This document shows, piece after piece, positions 27,501 to 39,500 of a DNA stretch of 64,000 nucleotides (positions are counted from its first letter, which is position 1; each line of letters begins with the position of its first letter). Origin of the DNA: Melanocharis versteri (taxonomy: Eukaryota > Chordata > Aves > Passeriformes > Melanocharitidae); contig VZTG01003219.1 of NCBI GenBank assembly GCA_013397845.1, forward strand, positions 224,745 through 288,744. The letters are read 5' to 3'. The position numbers were made by a program, and so were the translations under genes. The notes below the pieces were generated by a model. That model searched no databases. It was not told the origin of the DNA and was given only the letters and a program-made list of their open reading frames with translations.

Positions 27501-30500
27501 AATCCTACGGAAATGGCTCTACTTGGATACTCCAGAAGATTCCCTGGTCCCTGCCCACGGCAGAGGGTTGGAATGAGATGATCTTTAAGGTCCCTTCCAA
27601 CCCAAACCATCTGGGATTGGTTCTATGATTCACCATACGTTTATCAACTTGGGGAAAGCCTCATTTTTTCTTCCCATTTATTTATCTTTTTCATGTATTT
27701 CCCCTGATACTCTATGGAAATCCCTAAAGAAATAAAGGAAAATAAAGGGTCTGGGGGAGGAAACTCTGCTCAGCTGCTTTATCAGGAAGTTTTAGCAGAG
27801 CTAAAGTGGCTTGTTTTACAGACTGTCAGATTCCAATTAAAATGGATCGTATCCAGTTTGTCACAGGCTCTGTGCTCTTCCCTCCAGCTATAAAACACCC
27901 TCCTGACAACCCTTCAGACCTGTGAATTCGGGGCTTTGTTATCCTGAGAACTGCTAAGTGCTTACAGTGTTCCCTGAAGCTGCTGGGAACTCCAGGTGCT
28001 TGGCACAGAGCTGGGTAGAGCTCTGTGTTTGCAAAATAGAAATAACTGCACGATTCTTCCACTCCATAATCTCGGATAAAGCCCTGAATTCCATTCCCTG
28101 CCACTGAGAATAATGCCCCATAATGAGTATTTGTGGAATAATGTGTTTACAAGTTGTGACCAAGCTTATCCCCCTGTGTGCTGGGATTTGGAACATGAGC
28201 CCAGCCTAAGTCAGTGCTGAACAGGAAGGCATGAGGAAACCCAGGAGTGCAGTTTAAATCCTGCAGCTCCTTTAACAGACAAGTCTGTACATCCCCTTGG
28301 AAAAACGGAGGGGCAGGTTCAGCCTCCTTTCATCTACAAATAGCATCAATGATCACAGCCCTGAGGTAAGGCCAGGAGCTGGGAATTCTATTTTGATTCC
28401 AAGAGAGAGAATCACGGCAGAAAGTGTTTCTCTGTGTAATTAAACGTGACTGGCACGTGTTCAGAGCCACTGCAAACGCAGGGCAGCTCTTCCTGCTGCC
28501 AGCACAGGGCCTGGCACGGAGCAGGACCTGAGGAGACAAAAAGCCCAGAGATGGTTTTGTGTCCTCCTGCCCTCTCCGAGATGAGGAATAGAATTTGGCT
28601 CGTGGACATTTTACATTATTGTCTTCAAGTTTAATGTGAGCATCCTGCTAATGTGAATGGAGGAGTATTCAGGACCTCTACTGGCAGCAAGTTCATGCAT
28701 GGAATGCTGGAAACTCTGTTCCTTTTCCTTGTATTAACCTTTCCCTTAAGCAACAGCAACGAATGTTCCCATCTGTCAAACTCAGGTAGGAGTGTATTGA
28801 GGAATAAGCCTAAACTCATTTTAATCACTTCCAAGATATGCCGAGGAATATAAAGGATTAAATATCTCACATTATCCTGGGGCCCTTTCAAACTGCAGTC
28901 AGAGAAAAGAACTCGTTGCTTTGTAAAGCCCTGGTTCTTCAATTCCTTCCACAGCTGGAAAAAGCACAAAAGTGGGAGCCCTGGGAACCATCAGAGTGGC
29001 TCTCCAGGTTCACATGGAAGGCTCTCCATGGCTTTTTGGTGATCCTGTTGCATTCAGCACAGGTGAATTTCCTGCTTCTGAGCATTTCTACAGCAATTTG
29101 GCTGGAAAACCTCTTAAAGCAGCCAAAGGTTATGAAAGCAGCTTTACTGTGTGGCTCTTGGAGCTGCTCTGCTGGTGTGAGCAGAGCTGGGGAGAGGAGC
29201 CATCCGGGTGGGAAGTACCACCTGCCCTAAGAGTGCCTGGGCACTTCCATAACATTCCTGACTCTGGGAACACGGAGAGCAAACTCCTCCTGTGTGCAGG
29301 GAGCTGTTTATAGCACAGACATGGCAGGCCCAGATCCTCTGCTTGCCTGAAGGCAGATCCTGAGGTCACATCCGTGCCATCCCGAGCCTCAGCCCCTGGC
29401 ATTCGTGCCCACAGCCAGGGACAGCAGGAAACAGCTACTCCACCAAAGTGCTGGGCCAGCAAATTCCCCCGTTTGCTTTCCCTGGCACCATGTGGGAAGA
29501 TGAAGAGGAGGCCAGAAACACAGGCTCTGTGCCAGCTGCCAGCCACCCATGCTGGAAAAACATTTCCTTGGGATCTTCCATCTATTCCAAATGCTGTGTG
29601 CTGGACTGGTGGCACAAACAGGAATCTTGGCCTTCTGTCTCTGTGTGCTAAGTTTAACTCCATCTCTAATTGCCTTAGTTTATTTTTAAGCCTTTCTTGA
29701 GTCGAGGCAGAGGGTTCATTAAGTACAAGAGATTTTAATCTTGTTTCAGGAACTCATTAAATGCCTGGCAGGAGAAAAAAAAAAGGAGGAATTCAGGGGC
29801 CATCTGGTGGCTGTTGGGCACAGCACTGCTGGCCACAACCTCGGCATCAGCCCAACAGGGAGAGCACCTGGAGCCAAGCACAGCCCAAACTCAGCTCCGA
29901 AAAAAATAAGTGTAGGAAATATTCGGTGATTTTTACAATTAATTGGGGTTTTAAAGCTATATTAAAGTAACAGTAAGGGATAAATGCTGTTATAATTACA
30001 TTCACACAGATGCAGTTGCTTTGGTCCAGTGTCAATGAAAACATTTGGTCACAGGTGATTTGTACTACCAGGATCATCTTTGGAGTAATACAGATATGGA
30101 AAAATTCAACCACTGTGTCACAAAATCGTTATAATCATAAAAAGATTTTATAGGTTTCCTCAGCTTCTCCAAAATAGATGTACTGCACCACATTTCGGGT
30201 GGATAAATTGGCATTTCTGTAAGGAAGTGGCACAAAACCTATTCCTTCATGAGTGGCTGATCAGGCCTTTGTCCATTCTTTAAGCGCACACATTAATTTG
30301 ACTTTCTTACAGTCCTTTTCCTTTATGCATTTTCCACCCAGCAATAAAAGTGGTGTATTTTTAAATAGTGCTGAGGCCATCACCTCAGTGCAGTCATGTG
30401 AGCAGCTCCAGTGGAGCTGGGGAGGTGCCCAAGCGCCCTGGTCCAGCTGCTGAAGTGCTGGGTTGGGATCCTGGGATCCACAACGTCCTTGAGCAACCCA

Positions 30501-33500
30501 AAGATGGAAGAAAAGGGCAATTTCCAGTGTTGATGTCAGCACCATTGCCTTAAAAAGATCAAAACACCCATGGAAGAGCAATGGCAGTCACAGGCACCTA
30601 TTTAAGGAAGACAGGTAAAGAATCAAAAGCATTTCACTGACAGTTTGCAGATCAAGGCACCTCCTACTTAAAAATAACTTCTGGGGCCAGTAACTGAACT
30701 AAAAATACTTGCACAAGTTTTGGAAATCAATCCCTACTTTCAGGCAGACCCTGCTGATGCAGGGTAACTGTCCCAGTAGCAGAATGTACAGCACTTCAGC
30801 ACCGCTCTGGATGGTAAATATGGATTTTGTCAGGGATTTTCCCCTGAAGAAATATCAGATCCAAGAGAGAGCAAGGCCATCAAAGGGCCAGGAAGGATGT
30901 GACCATAATATATTGGTAATTTTGTGGCAATGTAAGTAGAAAATCTTGTGGTTGAGAATTCTACCTGACAGCAGCGAGCTGAGTCAACGGTGTGTTAACA
31001 TAAAGAACCTGCTGATTTTGACAAAAAGGTGATGGAGCCTGTGTTTACAAGATGGAAAGGAAAGTACCCACATCATCTATTTGTTAAGGTAGAATGACTC
31101 TGTTGTGCCTGGATGTTTTTGTTTTGTAAGGCAGCTGTAAGGCTAAGCTGCAATGAGATGAGGATCATGGTAATATAATTACTAATACAAGGTTAGCCAA
31201 AGTGATTGTGAATGCCAAGAAAAATGAGATGCCTCAGTATGAGTCAACACATTCATTTCCCAACCACTCTGGCTGTGTAAGGGAGATAAAACTGTGTTTA
31301 TAAGGGGCTGGTTACAAGGTGCTTCCTAATAGCTCTCCAACAACATTATCTTGTTCTGCCATATCATGATAAAGCAATAAATAGAGAATCAAGCTGAAGC
31401 CCTGCTGGAAACACCTACTCTGTCCCAATAATAAAAGAGATGAGTACAAGCTAAATTCCAGTTGCTCTGTGTTAAACGAATTCCAGGGCTGGATGGGAAG
31501 TGTCAGGGCCATGCAGGGGATTGGCTGCAGTGCTCAAGGCCGGGTCTGACACAAGCTCAGGTGTGTCCCTTCACACGGGGCTGCTGGGGAAGGAGCTCTG
31601 TGAAGCTGCTTTTTCAGCAGAGACATTTCCCTTGGTCCTGGACAAGCTGCAGAGCAACTCCACTTCTGCCTGGCCTCCCCTCCCTCAGCTGCACTGCCCC
31701 TGCACTGACTGCTCTGGCTTTGTGGCTCCAGCTCAGCCCTGTTCCATCACTCCAGACCCCCTGGCTGATCACTGGGCTGACCCTGGGTCCTGTCCCTGCC
31801 TTGGCTTTCTGCCCTTGATCTTGGACCTTCCTCATTCCCACACATTTGCCAACTGGCCACCCTCACTGGAGCTGCTCTGCTGCTCCCTGGGGACCGTGGC
31901 ACTGCCCTCCCTGCTGGTGAGGACTGCCCTGCCTGCCTTGCTCTCACCTGCACATCCTGCTTTGTCTTCCCAAAACGCTTCCCACTGCCAGAGGGCAGGN
32001 TGGGCTTTGATGTCCCTTCCCACCCAAACCACTCTGGGATCCTGAGATATCCTTAGAATAACCTGCTTGTGCTGCTCCTGACATAAAACTCAGTTCTGAG
32101 TCTGGCAAAAGTTACCACCTTTATCTGGATCCCACCTAATGGGAATGTGCCAGGAAAACAACATCAGCACTAAGTTACTTATCATAATAAGCAAGATGGA
32201 TGAAGTGACAGGTCAAACCCATTTCATTTTACATCCTCCATTTAACTGCTTTACATACTGTGAGCATTCCTTCTGTCTCCCTCATCAATAACACTGCTCA
32301 AATACTGAAACAAACCCTGTGTTGTTGCTCTAAACTATTAATTCATCCTGACCCTGCAGCAAGGATCACACCACCACTCTGCTGGCTTTCACAGAACTCT
32401 AGGTGCTTACATCAGTTCTGAACCACATCCAAAGGTTAAAATGTGCTTAGGGGGCCCAATTTCAGAAGAGATCAACTCATGCCAGTCTTAAATTTCACTG
32501 AAAGTTTGCGTGGTGCAGAGAAGGGGAAAAAAATCTAAAAAACCAACCCAAAACATATCATTAAAAAAATCAGGTTCTTCCCTGCATTATTTTTAAAACT
32601 AAGAGGGGGGGCAGATTGCCCAAGTATTCAGACACCTAAAGAAACGGACTTGACAGGCAGAATTCTTAGAAAGAACCCCCTGATTTCCCAGGGAATGGGC
32701 ACCTGCATGTCTTGAAAATCCACTGGACCTCAGCCCCTTCTTCAGCAGCTAAAGTGTCCCCCTGGAAGTGAATTCTCAGTCTCCCAAGTTACCTCGCCCC
32801 AGCCCTGAGTCTCAGAGTGAAGCTGAGGACAGAGTTTGACTGAACTGGGTTAAGAAAAAGGAGACAGCACATTAAATCTGCTTTTACATTTTAGACAAGA
32901 ACTCTAATGTAACCCTAATGCAGCTTTTTAAATTTCCTTTGCCAGTCTTTCCCAGCACCTCAGCTACAGTAATTGCAGAGTTTCTAAACTTTCCCTCTGA
33001 TTATTATTCAATTCAATTATTTATGTACATTATAAATGGTCAGAAGAATTCTGGAAACTGTGACAAGTGTTCCAGATCTCAACATCTATCACTGCCAAAA
33101 CAAAGGACTTACAAAACAAATTTGCAAGTGTGCTACTCTGTCAAACACTGGGGCTTGTTCTTTGAATATACATGTTTATATATAGATATTAGATATTTTC
33201 ACTGAGACATAGCTGCCAAATTACAGGGGCTTTTAGTTTTAAATGTCAAAACAGTCAAGTTTTTCTCTCTGTGTTCATAAAAAAAGAAAGAAAAGAAAAC
33301 CCTGTTCAAATTCAAAGGAGAAAAATGCTGCTATCAAAGCGGATTTCAAGTAATCTTATAAAGGACTGTTGTGTTTGATAGATGATGTTGATACATTTTT
33401 TAGTCTTAATTTTAATAATGAATATTTCTGAATAAGAACTAAGAGCAGAGTTGCCCAGACAACATGGTTATTATGGGTTGTGTTGATTTGGAGGTCAGGC

Positions 33501-36500
33501 AGGTTCCCCTGGAGCAGGCTGGCTCTTAGTTAGGGATCATGGAATGGTTTGAGTGGGAAGGACCATAAAGATCATCTCATCCCACCCCCTGCCATGGGCA
33601 GGGACACCTCCCACTGTCCCAGGCTGCTCCAACCTGGCCTTGGACACTGCCAGGGATCCAGGGGCAGCCCCAGCTTCTCTGGGCACCCTGTGCCAGGGCC
33701 TCCCCACCCTCCCAGGGAGCAATTCCTTCCCAAAATCCCATCCATCCCTGTCCTCTGACAGGTCAAACCCCCTGTCCCTTGTCCTGTCACTGTATAACAA
33801 GTCCCTCTCCCTCTTTCTGGGCACTGCTAGCAGTTTGCACAGGCAGCAGGAGCCTGGGCTGGTGAGAAATGCCCCTGTCCCTGCTGCCACAACTGGAACA
33901 TCATCCCATCCCTTAGGGGAATATTTGCAGCTCCAGCTCCAGCACAGACCCACCCCAAGCTCTGCTCCAGACAATGCACATCACCAAGCCCATCCCCATT
34001 TCATTGGCATCAGCACAGCAAATATGGGAAATGACCAAACACAGAGTAATTCTGCATTGCCTGGTGCATTGGCAGGAAGGAGAGAGCAAGGCCCACGTGG
34101 ATTTCTGAGGAGCAAGCGAGTGTCTGCATCTTAACAAGGGCTAACTGGAAGTGGGTGGTACCTCCCAGCAGCCAGGGAGGATCAAATCCAAAGGATCCAC
34201 AGCCTTTACACCTCCAAAGCAGAGCTCTGGGCACTGTGCTGTCCTTGTCAAAGCAGGCTGGCAGAGGGAAACTCAGCTGGGAGCTTTTTAGTCCTTTACT
34301 CCTCCTCACTGACTAATCCAGTGCTAAATAAAATGAGCTTTCAGATCTCCACAACCACAGCAATCAATTTACAAAACAAACCTGAATGGTCCAGCCCCAA
34401 ATTTAGGGCTGTGAAGTCTTTCAACTTTTGTACTGACAGAAGAGCTTTGTTATTGGCATTAGCCCAAATAAATCATGATGGTGAATTCATGGTGATTCTG
34501 CAGTTTCCCACCTCCTTTGACCTTCTCACCTGGCCTTGGGTACAGCAAAATCAGTGCATGGATCAAGCAGGACTGCTTATCATAGAATCATGGAATGGTT
34601 TGGGTTGGGAGTGATCTTAAAGCTCATCTCATTCCAACCCCTCTGCTGAGGGCAGGGACAGAGATAAACCTTCTGAAGAACAACAGCAGCCCTGTCCTCC
34701 AAGCTATGTTTAGGCTTTGGGAAAAATCAGGATTATTTCATACCTCCTTAATCAGGAGTAAAACCCTATTATTAAACCCACAGTCCTCAAAACCTGCCAA
34801 CTAAAGTGAACTATAAAGCTGCTGGGGGCAGACAAGAAGACAGCACTCAGCAGAGACAGTAAAAATCTTGCACTTTTTTAGGAAAAGTTATGAAAAATCA
34901 TGTGGGAGACTCTGGCTCCTGTGAAGTAGATGACACTGAGGTCACTGATTCCAGCGAGCCATGACAGGTCAGAACTGGAGGGCAGCTGCTTGGGGAGCTC
35001 TCCCTGCACAGGGAAGTGGGGAATTCTCTCTTAGTGTGAGAGAAGAGCTGTAGGGCTGCTGCTCTCCTCAGGCACCGGTGCTCCATAACAAACAGATTTG
35101 AACTAATGCAATAAAAATGACATTTTGCTCCCAGTTTGCCAAGGCAGGGAGCCCCTGCTGGGCCCAGCCTACCCTGAGCCACTGACCATGTGGAACAGGA
35201 GCGGGGTGTTCTCTGCCATGGGCTGCTTCCCACACACCGAGCGCTGTGGCTGCCACTGCTCCAGCTGCTCCTGCAATCTGCACCTCCTCTGCCTCTCTTT
35301 CATCTCCTCCTCCTTTTGGGATGGCTCTCTTTCACTTCCTTCTCTCCTGAAAAAATACACAGATTAAGCTTTTCACTTGGGAATAAAAGCCACTTGTTCA
35401 TCTGGTTGCTCTTCTTTTTTTCTCGTATTTACACCGCACATTTGAGGGGGAGCCATGACATGAAAGGCTAAAACAGATTTAGAAAGCAATTCTGGTGCTT
35501 GTGGGGGGACACGAGAACTTATCAGTGACTGAAATCATCTCTTTAAGAAGAAAAAAACCTTAAAGAAAAGGAGCAGAGATCAAACTTCTGGTAAGTGGTG
35601 ATGATCTATCTGGAGATCAAAACTCCTTTAAGCAGAGATGTGTTTGGGATGTGTCACTTCCCATCTCCACACCAAGAATCCCAGTCTAAGCCCATTTCCT
35701 TTCCTATCTGCTATAGGATACAACAGATAAAGTTCCCCTGACCCCAAGATCTCCCATCTTTCTACATCTGGATGCCTGCAGAAAGATTTCATCTCCCATT
35801 TCCGTGGCAAACACAAAGTTCAATTTTTTCTGAATTCTTCCAGCCCCAAGTGCCCCAGCAATAATTAGAATAGCAAGAAATAAAACTGAAATCAGTTAAA
35901 ATCACTGAGTTATCACTCAGAGACAATAAATAACCCACATTCTTGCCTGGCCATGGGCTGCCATCTCAGGCTAACAGGTAATCAAAATGGAGTTTAGTAT
36001 TCCTGATGGAAGCAATGAGCCTAAGGTCAGGAATTCCAGAGGGAAAAACCCCTGCAACCAAGCAGCTGCCATTTAAAGCAGGTACACAGGAGCTGAGGTG
36101 TCTAAGTGGCAGGGCAGGCAAGTGTTTAACTCTGACACAGTAATAGTCTCCAGAGCAGGCAGATCCTAATTCTTTCCAGGGCTCATATGTCAAAGTCAGA
36201 ATGTTAAATTTCACTCTGAAAATAGCAGGATATAACCTTTGAAAAGGCAGCATAATGGAGCTCTCCCAAACAGTTGGGCAGGTGCACCAGGCAACCACCT
36301 GATTTCACTTTGAAATTAGACCTTCTGCAGAATACACTACATTAAACTAAACCCAGAGAGGCAGAGGCCCAAATAACTCTGCAATTTCCTCAATTGATAG
36401 CACTCTTATCTCTATTTTTTAAAGCTTTCCAAGATATTCCTGTGGCACTCCTCCCGGGTGTACTTTGTAACTCCAAGATCTTGCACTTTTCTTGGTGGCA

Positions 36501-39500
36501 GTCAGAATTCCTTTGTTTGGCAGAAAAAAATTACAAGGGGAGACTGATACATCTTCCAGTTCGTAGGTATTTTATACTGAGAAACAGAATAAACATTTTC
36601 CATCCCTTCTGGGAACACAACAAAAATAAGCTTAAATTGGAAAGGGGATAATTTAAATTAGACTGAATGAAAAGCTTTAGAGCTCTAAGGATAATTAAAC
36701 AGCAAAATGTACTACCTGGGAGTCAAGGAATCCTCACCACTGAGGATTTCAAGACCAAGTTCTATAAAGATCTGCCAGGACATATTAGATTTTACCTCAC
36801 TCTTTATTGGCACAGGGAGACTGACCCTTCCAGACCTATTTTCTAGGAAGCTGTGCTTAGGAAATCTCAGTGCTGTTGTTCCTAAAGGAGATCAATACTG
36901 TGTTATCCTCCTCTTCTGTAGAATAACAGCTGAAGAAAAAGGCTCAATTCACAATGTCAGAAGTGCCATAGCTCATCTAATGCCAGGCCCCACTGAGCCT
37001 CTAAATCCTCCAGCAGGAGCTGCCAGGACTGTTTTTCTTTCCAGGTAACAAAACCAGCCACCCTCTTGCTCCAGCTCACAGCCCAGGTAAGCAATGTTCT
37101 TTAATCCTGGACAATTAGAGAAGCCACATCCAAACCCACTGATTACTTTTCTTGTGGGATACCTTGGCAATTCTGCTGTAATTAGAGGACATTCTGGAGC
37201 ATTTCCTGCATTTTGAATCTTCTCAGCTTCCATTTTGTTCTCTTTTTCTGTGTCAGCTCCATTGCCCCCGCAGCTTGAAAAGGGGGGACTTTCCTTGCCT
37301 GGTTCCAGTCTCATCATTTTCCTGGGAACCACCTCATTTGTCTCTTGCCTCACTTCACAAGATTGGGTTTGACTTTTATTAAAGGAACCTCTGTCTTCCA
37401 GCCTTTCTGGATGCAGTTTCTCAGCTGGAACAGATGTTTTATGAAGAAGCTCCAAGGCCTCCTTACGGGCTGCTCGGAGTTGTTGCAGTAGCAGGGTTTT
37501 CCCTGAGCAATTCCTCCTGCAAAGGAAATAAAAACCTGATTTCATCAAGATAAAGCATTATAGGAATGCTTTATCAATCTCTGAGGAACTTCTCATACGA
37601 GTGAGAGCTCAAAACAAGATCTGAGCATCTACAGGAATAATAACTGTGGGTAACAGCAGCACCAGCATTCAGGTGACACTAACAGAGCCAGAACACAAAA
37701 TTGATCTTCCTGGCAATTTATTTGCCTCTTGTGCATTCAGGCACAACACAAAACCTACCAGAAGAGCCCTGAACAAATGTATGGCTGGCATGGAAATCAG
37801 AGCCTGCAGATTTCTGTCCCCTTTGGATACAGGGGGTGGGGTTCAAATACATGCAGATCAAAAGTTTTTTCTAATAATTATTACACTTTTTGAATGTTTG
37901 GCTTAATTTCCTCAATGAGACTGCTAAACACATTATTGTGATAGTGGCATGTCCTGCCATGACATAATCTACATGCACAGAATAACAATTCCTGTTTAAT
38001 AATTTGTTCCAGATAAAAGTGAAACTGGATTGATCCCTTGTGAACGGGATCAGAATCCTGCCCTGCTGAGACCAAGAGGATTTCTTATTTACAACCAGAA
38101 CTGAGCAGCATTTGCCAGGCATTACATTTGTGCATGTTCTCTAGCAACATTGAGGTGAATCAAAATGCAAGCTCTGCTCTCCACCACTGCAGATTTACAC
38201 TGATGGAACTGCTGAACTTGGGCCAGTGCCAGGGAGAGTTCCCCAAGCATCACCTTGTCCCTGCTTTTTACTGGGTTTGGATTAGATGTTCTAAATGACA
38301 TTGTTTGGGCTTTGTTCCTTGTCAAATCATCTCTTCTTCCAAACCATTAAAAGAACTGTAAGTGACTGGCACAACGAGCCACATGTTCTGCTGTCCCCTG
38401 CACTGCTGTGGCTTGAACTTCCAGGCTGCAGAATTCCAAATGGAACCCAGAGCATGAGTGCAGGAAGATGGTTAAATCTGACACCTCTGCTTCACATCAA
38501 ATGTCTAACAACCAATGGATATGAATCCATGAGTTTAGCAACAAAAGGCTGACATCTGTGCCTGTTGAGGAATTTAAAGTTTAGGATTCCACCCATCACA
38601 GTGTCTCCCCTTCCCCCTCCAATTAAGGGGAATTGGGAGTGTCCCTGCCCGTACAATGTAGTCAATATTCTCTTTAAATCTCTGTCCATTCTAACCTATT
38701 TTATTATTTCTAAAAATAAAGGTTTGTCTGAGTCAACCCTCTACAACATTTCCAGAATTTGGTTCTGCATCATGTCAAACACAGTTCTGGTGTCACTCAC
38801 ACAGGGCTGGAGAAAGAGGCACATTTTCCAGCCCCCAGGGCACCTCTGGCTCTGTTTTTTGCTGTCCCAAGCAGCTGGACAGGTGCAAGTATTGCCTCAA
38901 ATCTCAACAAGTATTCTCTAGCTTTGGTAGCTTTACCATGCAGTAGGAAAAGAGTGACCTCCTGGGGCCACTCTGGAGCACTTTCATTACAGGGTTGTTT
39001 TGGTTTTTTTGGGTTTTTTTTTTGCTGTGAAAACCAGGAATGGAGATATTTAAGTTACACAAACTTTCACTCTGATCACTGTTAGGGCAATTATTTTAGT
39101 TTCAGGAAAAAATGCACATCATATCCCTTGAACCGGGGTCCTGGTAAAGAATCTTACATTCTCCTTTCTGCTTCATCCTCAATCCTCACAGCCTCTTCTT
39201 CTTCCGAGGAGGAAGAGCTGTCACTTGCACTGTGAAGCAATCAGACCATATTAATTAACCCTCTTCCAACTGAATGTTGGCTCTTAGTCATTTCTAGGAT
39301 GCAAATTTAGAAAATGAGGAAAAAGGGAGAGAGACTTCCAGGGAAGATCTCCAGGTGCTATGGAGAGTTCTTCACACTATTACTCTAGCAAAAAAAAAAA
39401 AAAATATTCAAGCAACTAGACCAAAATGTTTACCTGTTTATTATCTATTAGCTGTTTATTAACTACAAGGTTTCTTCTTATGACAGAGGTGTGAAAGAAC

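Larger units (their letters stand above)
22178..35186 (-). other. DNAAF8 intron 9 (13 kb, the longest)
   Basis: Six CR1 fragments (near 22.9, 24.5, 27.5, 32.0, 33.5 and 34.6 kb) in otherwise unique sequence. Open frames near 29.1-29.7 kb (minus, 177 codons) and 31.5-32.0 kb (plus, 181 codons) lack recognisable protein content. It separates the conserved half of DNAAF8 from the extended half. Confidence 0.6.
35347..37162 (-). other. DNAAF8 intron 8
   Basis: Its start may be coding in a short isoform (36973-37162), with a poly(A) signal at 36803-36808. Otherwise nothing recognised. Confidence 0.6.

Noticed and set aside
29130..29663. 177-codon minus-strand frame in DNAAF8 intron 9
   Set aside because: No similarity recognised, no splice signals fitting exon 9 or 10 phases, and chance length in GC-rich sequence.
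31500..32045. 181-codon plus-strand frame
   Set aside because: Runs into a CR1 fragment across a single N, has no start context or domain, and low-complexity Leu/Pro/Ser content.
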